NCBI GenBank assembly: GCA_039177505.1
Contig: JBCDFR010000005.1
Location: forward strand, 32,084-96,083
DNA length: 64,000 bases
Origin: JABSQH01 sp039177505
GTDB lineage: Bacteria; Actinomycetota; Acidimicrobiia; Acidimicrobiales; Ilumatobacteraceae
Direction of reading: 5' to 3'
The stretch's first letter is position 1; each line of letters opens with the position of its first letter. Positions 44,703 through 52,543 of the stretch are shown here, piece by piece. Both the position numbers and the translations under genes were made by a program. The notes under the pieces are model-generated. The model made no database searches and was not told the DNA's origin. It worked only from the letters and a program-made list of their open reading frames with translations.

Positions 44703-44900
44703 GCCTGGTTCTCCTTCGCGTGGTGGTTGTGGTTGGGGATGTGGTCGGCGGTGGCGTCGAGTAGGTAGGTGAGCCACCGCGGGACGATCGGGGTGGCGTC
44801 GAACAACGTGACGACGGTGGCGGTGACTTCGGTCGGGCCGGTGTCGATCTGCCACCACGTGTGCCCATTCTCGTCGGCGAACCGAAGAGGCGTACCGATG
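44699..44900 (-). pseudogene. Fragment of gene upstream of the ParB-like gene
   Basis: One minus frame reads GTPLRFADENGHTWWQIDTG, PTEVTATVVTLFDATPIVPR and WLTYLLDATADHIPNHNHHA, ending in a TGA that overlaps the ParB-like ATG. The overlap indicates a former operon. No start or N-terminus precedes it. Unknown function, of phage or plasmid character by context. Confidence 0.5.
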
Positions 44901-44992
44901 GACCGAAGCCTTCGGCGAGCGAGGGTTCAGAGAGGTCATTCGCGAGCGCGACGCGCCTTGGGGCGATGACGGTGAGCGGCCATGATGGAGTC

Positions 44993-45400
44993 GTGAAGCT
45001 CATCGCTGCCGCCGTCGCCGTACTCGTCTTGGTCGGCTCCGCATGTGACGAAGACGAGAACCGAATCAGCACGGCCGACGAATTGGCACCGCCCGGCGTG
45101 GTCGGAGACGACCTGCCGGTGGAGATCATCATCTACAGCAGCGACGGTGACGAGATCACCGGCGTCGAGGTCTCGCCCAACCTCGCTGCCTCGACGGTGA
45201 TGCTCGACGCGAGCGATGCCGAGATCGATTCGATCGACTTACCGAAAGATGAGTTCTATCCGCTCGCGCTTGGCACGAGTGCGATCGTCTTGCAGGACCT
45301 CGCCCGCGACCTCGACGTCGGCGACCGATTCGAGATCACGCTGTTGTTCGACAAGGCCGACGACAAGATCGTCCCGATCACCGTCGTCGCTGGCGCCTGA
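44993..45400 (+). CDS. Lipoprotein resembling PCu(A)C copper chaperones
   Basis: A 135-residue protein with signal peptide VKLIAAAVAVLVLVGSAC, so lipid-anchored outside the membrane. The rest has the strand pattern of the PCu(A)C fold (ALGTSAIVLQDLARDLDVGD, RFEITLLFDKADDKIVPITV). The Met/His copper ligands of that family are not present, so copper binding is doubtful. GTG at 44993 is the likely start. Confidence 0.6.
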   Translation: MKLIAAAVAVLVLVGSACDEDENRISTADELAPPGVVGDDLPVEIIIYSSDGDEITGVEVSPNLAASTVMLDASDAEIDSIDLPKDEFYPLALGTSAIVLQDLARDLDVGDRFEITLLFDKADDKIVPITVVAGA

Positions 45401-45494
45401 GAATTTCCTTGGCGAGGGGTGTAAGGCGGAACGTGGTCGCCCGTCAGGTCTGGTGACGCCGGGAGATACCCGGCCAACCGAAAGGACCCGACCA

Positions 45495-45953
45495 ATGAAG
45501 ACCGCATTCGGCACCATGGTGCTGCTCCCCCTTGGATTTGCTGTCGCCGGCGCCTACATCTGGGCGACGGCCCCCGCGCAAGGGAAGCTGCTCGGCATGA
45601 TCTGGACCGTCGTCGGCGTGGCATTGCTCGCCTTCTTCGCCATCCTCGTGCTGGTACTTGGCCGCAAGCGCGCCCGCACGCTCGCAGTTCGTGAGCACGG
45701 CATCGCTGCCACTGCGGTCATCACCGAGATGAGCGACACCGGCATGCAAGTCAACTACCAGCCGCAGATGCAGATCGGCCTCGAGGTGCACGTGCCCGGC
45801 GTGGCGCCGTATCGGCACTCGATGCGCAAAGTTGTGCCGCTTTCGATGCTCGGTCAATTGCGGCCTGGCGCAACCATCGCCGTACATGTCGCGGCCGACG
45901 ATCCCCACACAGTCGTGATGGAGGAGCCATCACGACTGCTCGTCGCCGGCTGA
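45495..45953 (+). CDS. Small membrane protein of unknown function
   Basis: The 152-residue protein has two N-terminal membrane helices (MVLLPLGFAVAGAYIWAT and GMIWTVVGVALLAFFAILVL) and a soluble domain with ATAVITEMSDTGMQVNYQPQ and HVAADDPHTVVM. The soluble part resembles the DUF3592-like or SHOCT-lacking envelope domains seen in actinobacteria, but I cannot name it. ATG at 45495 has AAAGGA upstream. Confidence 0.65.
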   Translation: MKTAFGTMVLLPLGFAVAGAYIWATAPAQGKLLGMIWTVVGVALLAFFAILVLVLGRKRARTLAVREHGIAATAVITEMSDTGMQVNYQPQMQIGLEVHVPGVAPYRHSMRKVVPLSMLGQLRPGATIAVHVAADDPHTVVMEEPSRLLVAG

Positions 45954-45970
45954 GCTACCCACCCCCTTGG

Positions 45971-46023
45971 CGTGTGTTGGCAGGTTCGTGCGGCGCGTGT
46001 CCGCGCGAGTCTGCCGACACACG
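45971..46023 (+). terminator. Long hairpin after the membrane protein gene
   Basis: CGTGTGTTGGCAG (45971-45983) pairs with CTGCCGACACACG (46011-46023) at 12 of 13 positions, with GC-rich bases between. It lies 18 bp after a stop and 23 bp before the next start, so it probably separates the two transcripts. Confidence 0.5.
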
Positions 46024-46045
46024 CGCCGAGCGCGAGACTGCACCC

Positions 46046-47095
46046 ATGCCGACCGACGCATTGCGAGCCAGACGGGTGCGCGTCGACGACGTGGCCGACG
46101 TGCAGGAGTACTTTCATGCGCGCGGTTGGACCGACGGTCTTCCGGTCGTGCCGCCGACGCCCGAGGCGGTCGACGCGTGTCTGGAGTGGGCAGGGCTGAC
46201 TGCTGATCACCTGGTCGGCATCGAGCCAGTGCGCCAGCGGGCGATCACCGCCGAGAAGGTGGCGATCAACGCGGTGATGGCGGGTTGTCTCCCGATGCAC
46301 ATGCCGGTCGTAGTCACCGCTGTCACGGCCATGCTCTCCGAGCCGTTCCTGCTGCACGGGGCGACGGCGTCGACCGGCGGATCGGCTGTGCTCCTCATCG
46401 TGAACGGCCCGATCCGATCCGAGGTCGGGATGGAGAGCGGGTTCAACGCGCTTGGATCGAGCGACCGGGCAACAACCTGTGTCGGTCGCGCCGTGCGCTT
46501 GGTTTTGGGCAACCTGCTCGAGGTGCGACCCGGGGAGATCGATCGTTCGACGCTCGGCCACCCGGGCAAGCTGAGCTACTGCATCGCCGAGGATGAGGAG
46601 CACTCGCCGTGGGAGTCGCTGGCCGCCGAGCGTCTGGGCGATCCGTATGTGTCGGCAGTGACGGCAATGGCCGCCCTTGCGCCGCGCCAGATCATGAATG
46701 AGTGGACGACGAAGCCTGAGGAGATTCTCGACACATTCGTTGCGGAGATGCGTGCCAACCAGCGCGACTACTCGATTTGGGCCGGCAACTACGCGTTGGT
46801 CTTGTCGCCGCAGTTGCGCCAGCCGTTTGCCGATGCGGGATGGTCGAAAGCCGACGTTCGCAGCTACGTCTTCGAGCACGCCCGGATCCGGCGGGGAGAG
46901 TGGGCCGACGTCGGCAAGGGGAACGTCGTCGGCTCCGATCCGGCGCGCGAGTACCCGGCACTCGAGAGTGCCGACGACCTGTTGATCGTCGCCGCCGGCG
47001 GGCCGGCGGGCGGGTTCGGCGCCGTGATCCCGCCGTGGCTCGGACCAAAATCGCGCGCGGTGACAGTGCCGGTCGGTGCGTGTATCGACTGTTGA
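46046..47095 (+). CDS. Conserved protein encoded upstream of the UGSC selenoprotein
   Basis: A 349-residue cytoplasmic protein I cannot assign to an enzyme class. Segments include GWTDGLPVVPPTPEAVDACL, AGCLPMHMPVVVTAVTAMLS, STGGSAVLLIVNGPIRSEVG, LGSSDRATTCVGRAVRLVLG and AAGGPAGGFGAVIPPWLGPK. The protein ends VPVGACIDC, a C-terminal CxxC that could be redox active. It precedes the selenoprotein by 20 bp, so the two are probably one operon and may act on the same reaction. Confidence 0.75.
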   Translation: MPTDALRARRVRVDDVADVQEYFHARGWTDGLPVVPPTPEAVDACLEWAGLTADHLVGIEPVRQRAITAEKVAINAVMAGCLPMHMPVVVTAVTAMLSEPFLLHGATASTGGSAVLLIVNGPIRSEVGMESGFNALGSSDRATTCVGRAVRLVLGNLLEVRPGEIDRSTLGHPGKLSYCIAEDEEHSPWESLAAERLGDPYVSAVTAMAALAPRQIMNEWTTKPEEILDTFVAEMRANQRDYSIWAGNYALVLSPQLRQPFADAGWSKADVRSYVFEHARIRRGEWADVGKGNVVGSDPAREYPALESADDLLIVAAGGPAGGFGAVIPPWLGPKSRAVTVPVGACIDC

Positions 47096-47115
47096 TTCTT
47101 GATGCGGGGGCAACG

Positions 47116-47637
47116 ATGACGTTTGAAGTACTCGATCCGACGTTCGAAGAGGCCGCCAGCGAGTTCGCGCTCGCCGCTCGCTCGGCCGACCTGAGAGGTG
47201 CAACGGTCGGCATCATCTCCAACGGCAAGCACAACACACGCCCGTTCTTCGCAGCCCTCGGCGAGGAGCTGCGCCGTCGCCACGGGGTCGCCGAGGTGGA
47301 AGTTGTGATCAAGCCCAACTACAGCGCACCGGCCGGGCCGGAAATCTTCGAGCAAGCTCGCGACTGGCAGGCGCTTGTCGCCGGCGTCGGTGATTGAGGC
47401 AGTTGCTCGTCGTGCAGTTTGCACGACGCTGTGACCGGTGAACTCGCCGGGATTCCCTCGGTCGGGGTGATGACGGAGCGTTTTGTCAGTGCCGCGGAGC
47501 TGATGAGCGAGGTGCTCGGAGCTCCGGGGTATCCCTTCGTCGTGATCGACCATCCGATCAGCAGCGCGTCGCTCGACGAGCTGGCAGCGCGCGCCGCCTC
47601 AGCAGCCGACGATGTCGCGGCCGCGCTCACCGGCTGA
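47116..47637 (+). CDS. UGSC-motif selenoprotein (TGA at codon 94 read as selenocysteine)
   Basis: The frame opens at ATG 47116 after a GGGGG tract, meets TGA at 47395-47397 and stays open to 47637. Translating the TGA as selenocysteine gives VAGVGD-U-GSCSSCSLHDAVTG, and U94-G-S-C97 is the defining motif of the UGSC family, known in both selenocysteine and cysteine forms. Sequence on both sides looks like one domain: VGIISNGKHNTRPFFAALGE before it and SVGVMTERFVSAAELMSEVL after it. The 173-residue protein is probably a redox enzyme. A hairpin follows the TGA at the distance used by bacterial SECIS elements. No selA, selB or selD lies in the window. Confidence 0.88.
47408..47428 (+). promoter_or_regulatory. 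Bacterial SECIS hairpin
   Basis: CGTCGTGCA, loop GTT, TGCACGACG is a perfect 9-bp stem. Its loop begins 20 bases after the TGA, within the spacing at which SelB recognises bacterial SECIS elements, and a G is at the loop tip as in known cases. The hairpin is inside the coding frame. Confidence 0.8.
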
Positions 47638-47642
47638 CCCGG

Positions 47643-47663
47643 CGACCACCCCCGTGGTCGTTT
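47643..47663 (+). terminator. Rho-independent-type terminator after the selenoprotein
   Basis: CGACCAC, loop CCCC, GTGGTCG, then TTT. It begins 5 bp after the stop and probably ends the two-gene transcript. Confidence 0.6.
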
Positions 47664-47768
47664 GCCGACAGCTCGTGCGACGACACGTGCCGGCGGGATC
47701 CGTAGCCAGAAACCGTCCGCACATAGATCGGGGGTGGGCCGGTACGGTCGGTCGACGGAGGTCGACCG

Positions 47769-48416
47769 ATGACGCAGATTCCACGAACGGCTCGAACCAA
47801 GTTGCACCGCGCACCGACGCGCGGGTCCTACGACCGCGAGGCGGTGTACGCGGCCATCGACGCCGCAATCGTCGGCCACATCGGTTATGCGATCGACGAG
47901 ACGCCCTACGTCACGCCGACTGCGGTCTGGCGCGACGGGGACCACGTTTACTGGCACGCCGCCGACTCAGGGCGGATGGCCCAACACCTCGCCGATGGCA
48001 CAGCGGTGTGCGTCACAGTCACTCACTTCGACGGGTTGGTGCTGGCCCGCTCGGCCTTCCACCACTCGGTCAACTATCGCTCGGTGATGGCCTTCGGTCT
48101 CGTCGAGCGCGTCGATGCCCTGCCAACCAAGATGGATGCACTCGAACGGTTCATTGATCGTCTCTATCCCGATCGCTGGCAGGCCGTTCGTCGGCCCGAC
48201 GAGGCCGAACTTGCGCGTACGAGTGTATTTCGTTTGGCCCTCGACGAAGCGGTGTGCAAAGCGCGCTCCGGTCCGCCGGTCGACGATGATGCCGATCTGA
48301 GCCTCGAGGTGTGGGCCGGCACGGTCCCGGTCGAGCGGCGCTTCGGCGCGCCGGTCGACGCACCCGATCTCGAGGTAGCTATCTCGCCAGGCGCGGTCGG
48401 TGACGCGCTCAACTGA
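47769..48416 (+). CDS. Pyridoxamine-oxidase family flavin-binding protein
   Basis: The 215-residue split-barrel protein has IVGHIGYAIDETPYVTPTAVWRDGD, VYWHAADSGRMAQHLADG, VCVTVTHFDGLVLARSAFHHSVNYRSV and RTSVFRLALDEAVCKARSGPP, the pattern of the FMN-binding subgroup usually annotated as pyridoxamine 5'-phosphate oxidase family. Likely a flavin-dependent or flavin-storing protein; its substrate is unknown. Confidence 0.85.
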   Translation: MTQIPRTARTKLHRAPTRGSYDREAVYAAIDAAIVGHIGYAIDETPYVTPTAVWRDGDHVYWHAADSGRMAQHLADGTAVCVTVTHFDGLVLARSAFHHSVNYRSVMAFGLVERVDALPTKMDALERFIDRLYPDRWQAVRRPDEAELARTSVFRLALDEAVCKARSGPPVDDDADLSLEVWAGTVPVERRFGAPVDAPDLEVAISPGAVGDALN

Positions 48417-49089
48417 TTCGGTCACGCCGGCGACCGGCTCGCCGGTCGGTGCCGGGGTGATCTGTCTGCAGGGCGGCGTTGAGCTCACCGCTCCATGCGA
48501 CGATATGGACCGGGCCGTTCTGGACCGCAGTGGCGGCGAGGTGGCCGTGCTGGCAGGGGCAGCGCGCCGCGGCGCCGATTACGCAGGTGCGCTGGCCCGC
48601 GCCCGACAGCATTACGACCGACTTGGCGGACGCGTGGTCGATGTTCCTGACCCGCGCGACGACGTCGACGGCGCGCTTGCTGTGCTCGACGATCAGATCG
48701 ATCTCGTCGTGATGCCGGGAGGATCGCCGGCACTGTTGCGCGAGGTGCTCATCGACCTCCACGGCGGCAGCGTCGGTCAGCGACTCGTCGATCGCTGGCG
48801 CGCAGGCGTCGCCCTCTCCGGCGCATCGGCCGGTGCCATGCTGTTGTGCTCGCAGACCGCCGTGCCCGGCAGCGCAGAGCTGGCATCGGGCTTAGGGCTC
48901 GTGATGGGAATCGCGGTGCCGCACTGGACGGAGGGCAGCGAGACACGGTGGTCGCTGCCAGACGACGTCGAGCTGTGGGGTCTCCCGGAGTGCGGCGGTG
49001 TGCTGATCGAGCGCGAGTCGATGGTCGCTGTCGGCGAGGGTGACCCGAGTATCAGAGTCGACGGTCGATGGAGACCGATCGCACGATGA
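48400..49089 (+). CDS. Peptidase S51 / cyanophycinase-like protein
   Basis: A 229-residue protein with the class I glutamine-amidotransferase-like fold. VVMPGGSPALLREVL and the serine nucleophile elbow ALSGASAGAMLLC identify the S51 group (dipeptidase E, cyanophycinase). The start GTG overlaps the end of the preceding gene by 17 bp, so they are cotranscribed. Substrate unknown; no cyanophycin synthetase nearby. Confidence 0.75.
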   Translation: MTRSTDSVTPATGSPVGAGVICLQGGVELTAPCDDMDRAVLDRSGGEVAVLAGAARRGADYAGALARARQHYDRLGGRVVDVPDPRDDVDGALAVLDDQIDLVVMPGGSPALLREVLIDLHGGSVGQRLVDRWRAGVALSGASAGAMLLCSQTAVPGSAELASGLGLVMGIAVPHWTEGSETRWSLPDDVELWGLPECGGVLIERESMVAVGEGDPSIRVDGRWRPIAR

Positions 49090-49122
49090 CCGCGGCCGCC
49101 CGGCAACGTGCCGCTCGCGGCA

Positions 49123-49434
49123 TCAGGCGGTCTCGCGTGCCAGCCGAGCGCGCACGCCGATCGGGGCCGACACGGTGAACCCGAGCAAGTGGCGATCCTC
49201 CTCGGACTCGCCGGCCCAGAAGCCGTACTCGCGATTTTCGCGGGCGTGGTCGCGGCATTGTCCGCGAACGGGGCACTCCCCGCATAACGCCAGCGCTTTG
49301 GCCTCCCGGCGCTCGCGGGCTTGTGGCCGCTCGGCGCGTTTGGCGAAGAAGAGCTTGAGTTGGCCCTTGCATCGGGCGAACTCTCGCCAGTTCAACGTGT
49401 TCTCCGACGCATCTGTTGTGGTGTCTTTGTGCAT
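49123..49434 (-). CDS. WhiB family iron-sulfur transcription factor
   Basis: The 103-residue protein has the four WhiB cysteines, C22, C51, C54 and C60 (CGECPVRGQC), that hold a [4Fe-4S] cluster, followed by the GFWAGESEEDR turn that contacts the sigma factor and a basic tail (RARLAR) for DNA. Start ATG at 49434 with CGGAG upstream. Divergent from the CarH-like regulator; the two share an AT-rich promoter. Confidence 0.92.
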   Translation of the reverse strand: MHKDTTTDASENTLNWREFARCKGQLKLFFAKRAERPQARERREAKALALCGECPVRGQCRDHARENREYGFWAGESEEDRHLLGFTVSAPIGVRARLARETA

Positions 49435-49465
49435 TCGATGAACTCCGAGGAGAGATTATCACTCG

Positions 49466-49481
49466 TTAGCATTATTTAGCA
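49466..49481. promoter_or_regulatory. Direct repeats in whiB/carH-like promoter
   Basis: TTAGCA-TTAT-TTAGCA places two identical hexamers 10 bp apart, one helical turn, in an unusually AT-rich spot. Direct repeats of this type are how CarH tetramers bind. The -10 candidate GATAAT of the whiB promoter lies nearby on the minus strand. Confidence 0.45.
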
Positions 49482-49522
49482 CGGGTAGGTGCGAATTTCG
49501 CCCAGGCCCTTACAATCCCTAC

Positions 49523-50338
49523 GTGGCCGAGCCCGGATTGGATGAGCAAATCGATCTCCAAGCCGCCGCAGACCGCATCGGCGTGCATTACCAAACCGCC
49601 TACCGGTGGGTGCGCTCGGGCAAACTCCCAGCGCACCTCATCGACGGCAGCTATCGCATCGATCCGACTGATCTCGACGCGCTCGAGGCGCGACGGCGAA
49701 CACCCTCGGCCCGTCGTCCGCCGAGCGGCGACCGCCTCCGGCGGCAGAGTCAACGGCTTTATGACGCGCTCGTCGCGGGCGACGAGACGTCCGTGCGACG
49801 CATTACGTCCCGCCTGCTCGACGAAGGCACGCCGATCGTCGACCTGATCCAAGACGTCATCGTGCCGCCCCTCCGCGACATCGGTGCCGCGTGGCACAGC
49901 GGCCAGCTGTCGATCTGGGTCGAGCACCGCGCGTCGGCGATCGTCGAGCGAGTGCTCGGAGAGGTTGCGCCCAACCCGCGCGGTCGACGCCGGGGGCGCG
50001 CCGTCGTCGCTGCGGTGAGCGGTGACCTGCACTCGCTGCCGACCACGATGGCAGCCGTTGCGCTGCGCGACGACAATTGGCATGTCGACCACTTCGGAGC
50101 CGACATGCCGCAAGAGGAACTTCTCGACTACTGCGCGTCGAACGTGGTCGACGTGGTGGTGTTGTCGTCGACCAACCCAGACACCGCGTCGCTGGCCGAG
50201 TCGACGGCCGTCGAGTTAGGCGCCCGCGGCACCGCGGCGATCGTCGGAGCGCCGGGGAGTACGTTGCTGCGGCTGCGTGCCGAAGCTCGCGAGATCGCGG
50301 CGCGCGCCGGCACTGAGCTGGTGGTCACAGCACGCTAG
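49523..50338 (+). CDS. CarH/LitR-like B12-dependent photoreceptor regulator
   Basis: The 271-residue protein has an N-terminal MerR/excisionase-type HTH (IDLQAAADRIGVHYQTAYRW), a four-helix segment with W124-x9-E134-H135 (WHSGQLSIWVEH), and a B12-binding Rossmann domain with GDLHSLP (H170) and HVDHFGADMPQEELL. W-x9-EH is the motif that shields the adenosyl group in CarH. The usual DxHxxG reads DLHSLP, with the glycine changed to proline. In the dark CarH binds DNA as a tetramer; light releases it. GTG start at 49523. Confidence 0.85.
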   Translation: MAEPGLDEQIDLQAAADRIGVHYQTAYRWVRSGKLPAHLIDGSYRIDPTDLDALEARRRTPSARRPPSGDRLRRQSQRLYDALVAGDETSVRRITSRLLDEGTPIVDLIQDVIVPPLRDIGAAWHSGQLSIWVEHRASAIVERVLGEVAPNPRGRRRGRAVVAAVSGDLHSLPTTMAAVALRDDNWHVDHFGADMPQEELLDYCASNVVDVVVLSSTNPDTASLAESTAVELGARGTAAIVGAPGSTLLRLRAEAREIAARAGTELVVTAR

Positions 50339-50347
50339 AAACGCGGC

Positions 50348-51004
50348 ATGCCGGTCATGCTGCGAACAGCGCCTTCGACACCGAACGTGTCGATCGCCAC
50401 TCTCGACAACGGGAAAGCGAACGCGCTCGATCTGGCGATGATCGAAACGCTCATGGTCCACGTCCACGCGATCGGCGGCGACGGGGCGCTGGTGATCGAG
50501 GGCACCGAGGGGATGTTCACAGGCGGACTCGACCTCGCCGTCCTGGGCAAGGGTGATGAGGCGGCGAGCGAGCTGATGGGCGCAATGGGCCGTCTCCTGG
50601 TACGCATCCTCGACGCTCCGCGACCGGTCGTCGTTGCCGCCGATGGCCACGGCATCGCTGCTGGTGCGATGCTGATGCTTGTCGCCGACCGCTCAGTGGT
50701 CGGCGACGGGCAGGCGGCGTACGGGTTCGCCGAGGTGGCCAACGGACTTCCGCTCCCCGCCGGTGCGATCGAGCTCGTACGTCAACGCGTTGCTCCGCAG
50801 CACGTGGTGGCCTTGACGGCGCACGCCGTGTTGATCGCGCCCGCTGACGCAGTGGCATGGGGTCTGGCCAGCGAAGTGGTCGCAGCCGGGACCGTCACCG
50901 ACCGCGCAGTCGAAATCGCCGCGCAGCTCGCAGCGCTGCCGCCGCAGGCCTATCTGGCGACCAAGCAGATGGTCAACGCGCCGGTTGTCGACGCGATGCG
51001 CTGA
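50348..51004 (+). CDS. Enoyl-CoA hydratase/isomerase (crotonase) family protein
   Basis: A 218-residue crotonase-fold protein: VSIATLDNGKANALDLAMIE, VIEGTEGMFTGGLDLAVLG (oxyanion-hole strand) and VVAADGHGIAAGAMLMLVAD. At the second oxyanion-hole position the usual GG(A)G reads AAG, and catalytic Glu residues of true hydratases are not obvious, so it may be an isomerase or hydrolase relative. It starts 9 bp after the CarH-like gene and may be cotranscribed. Confidence 0.8.
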   Translation: MPVMLRTAPSTPNVSIATLDNGKANALDLAMIETLMVHVHAIGGDGALVIEGTEGMFTGGLDLAVLGKGDEAASELMGAMGRLLVRILDAPRPVVVAADGHGIAAGAMLMLVADRSVVGDGQAAYGFAEVANGLPLPAGAIELVRQRVAPQHVVALTAHAVLIAPADAVAWGLASEVVAAGTVTDRAVEIAAQLAALPPQAYLATKQMVNAPVVDAMR

Positions 51005-51021
51005 TCGCTCGCAGCGAATAG

Positions 51022-52491
51022 TCAGGTGCCGCAGAACGTCCGATAGGGACCGAAGTCGGCCGGAGCTGGCAGCTCGTAGCGGGTGTCGACGCCGGCGTCG
51101 GTGAACGGTGACCGCAGCACGTCGACCAGGGTGTTGAACGGCTGCAGATCGCCTGCGGTTGCTGCGTCGAGCGCCTCCTCGACGAGATGGTTGCGGGCGA
51201 TGTATAGCGGGTTGACTGCGTCCATCCGTTCAGCGGCGTCCGGCGCGACGCGTGAACTCCACCGCCGGTACCACGCAGTCGCAGCGTCGTCGTCGGGCCG
51301 GATGAACGACGGCGCCGTGTCGAGGCGAAGCGCCGACGACAGCGTGCGGAACGCTCCGGTGAAGTCGACATCTTGCTCGCCGAGGATGTCCAGGAGGTCG
51401 TCGGCCAACGCTCGATCGAGCTCGTCGTCACCCGCGACGATACCGAGCTTCGCACGCATGCGGTCGAGCCAGTGCCCGGCAAAGGCCGGCGGATACGCCT
51501 GCAAGACCTCGGTGAGTTGAGCAACGGCCTCGTCAATGTCGTCGTCGACGAGCGTGATGAGCGTCTCGGCCAAGCGCGACAGATTCCACGCGCCGATCGC
51601 CGGCTGGTTGCCGTATGCGTAGCGGCCGCCGTGGTCGATGGAGCTGAACACGGTGGCCGGGTCGTAGACATCCATGAACGCGCACGGGCCGTAGTCGATC
51701 GTTTCTCCCGAGATCGTGACATTGTCGGTATTCATCACACCGTGGATGAATCCGACCGTCATCCAGTCGGCGATCAGCGCAGCCTGTCGATCGATCACAT
51801 ACTTCAACAATGCGAGCGTCTGATCACGCCGTGACTCGTCGACGGCGTCGGGCACGTGCCGGCGCACGGAATAGTCGACGAGTCGTGTAAGGAGTTCGTC
51901 CTTACCGGCGGCGGCGACGCACTCGAATGTGCCGACGCGCAGATGGCTCGCCGCGACACGCGCCAGAACGGCGCCCGGGAGCATCGATTCGCGCGCGACC
52001 TCCTCGCCAGTCGCAACGACCGCCAGCGCTCGTGTGGTGGGGATGCCCAAGGCGTGCATCGCCTCGCCGAACAGGAACTCACGCAGCATCGGGCCGAGCA
52101 CCGCTTTTCCATCGCCACCTCTGGCGAACGGCGTGCGTCCGGATCCTTTGAGATGGAGGTCGTATCGAACGCCGCTCGGATCGGTCAGCTCACCGAGGAG
52201 CACGGCTCGACCATCACCGAGACGGGGGGAGTATCCGCCGAACTGGTGGCCGGCATACGCCTGGGCCAACGGACGTGCGCCGGCGGGCACCGAACTGCCG
52301 GCGAGCGCTGCCACGCCTGCGGGCGAACGCAGTCCGGCGGTGTCGAGTGCGAGCCCTTGGGCGAGCCCGTCGTTGAACATGATGAGCGACGGTTCGGCTA
52401 CCTCGTCTGGCGTCCATTCGATGTAGAGCCCCTCGAGTTCCTCGGCGAACGAGTGCTCGAAGGCGAACAGGGATGGGGCGGTGACGCTCAC
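51022..52491 (-). CDS. selO: SelO family protein AMPylase
   Basis: The 489-residue protein matches SelO/YdiU, a pseudokinase that transfers AMP to proteins during redox stress. Typical segments are FEHSFAEELEGLYIEWTP, LAQAYAGHQFGGYSPRLGDG, LKGSGRTPFARGGDGKA, FIHGVMNTDNVTISGETIDY and the C-terminal YRTFCGT. The residue equal to the selenocysteine of animal SelO is absent or cysteine here. GTG at 52491 is used. Confidence 0.93.
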   Translation of the reverse strand: MSVTAPSLFAFEHSFAEELEGLYIEWTPDEVAEPSLIMFNDGLAQGLALDTAGLRSPAGVAALAGSSVPAGARPLAQAYAGHQFGGYSPRLGDGRAVLLGELTDPSGVRYDLHLKGSGRTPFARGGDGKAVLGPMLREFLFGEAMHALGIPTTRALAVVATGEEVARESMLPGAVLARVAASHLRVGTFECVAAAGKDELLTRLVDYSVRRHVPDAVDESRRDQTLALLKYVIDRQAALIADWMTVGFIHGVMNTDNVTISGETIDYGPCAFMDVYDPATVFSSIDHGGRYAYGNQPAIGAWNLSRLAETLITLVDDDIDEAVAQLTEVLQAYPPAFAGHWLDRMRAKLGIVAGDDELDRALADDLLDILGEQDVDFTGAFRTLSSALRLDTAPSFIRPDDDAATAWYRRWSSRVAPDAAERMDAVNPLYIARNHLVEEALDAATAGDLQPFNTLVDVLRSPFTDAGVDTRYELPAPADFGPYRTFCGT

Positions 52492-52543
52492 GGTGACAGC
52501 GTAGGGATGTCGACCGCTGGTGGGGCCGAGAAACGGGTAGCGC

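Noticed and set aside
28450..45000. tRNA attachment site or integrase at the island edges
   Set aside because: No tRNA gene, integrase or long direct repeat could be seen at either edge; only gene remnants mark the boundaries.
44993..45400. Functional PCu(A)C copper chaperone
   Set aside because: The fold-like strand pattern is present but the Met/His ligands of the family are missing, so only a resemblance is claimed.
47084..47118. TGA after CIDC of the upstream protein as a second selenocysteine codon
   Set aside because: The frame closes again only about seven codons later, no hairpin of SECIS type follows at the right distance, and the next gene's start and ribosome site lie there.
51022..51040. 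Selenocysteine near the SelO C-terminus
   Set aside because: The protein ends YRTFCGT with a normal stop; no in-frame TGA followed by a hairpin was found there.
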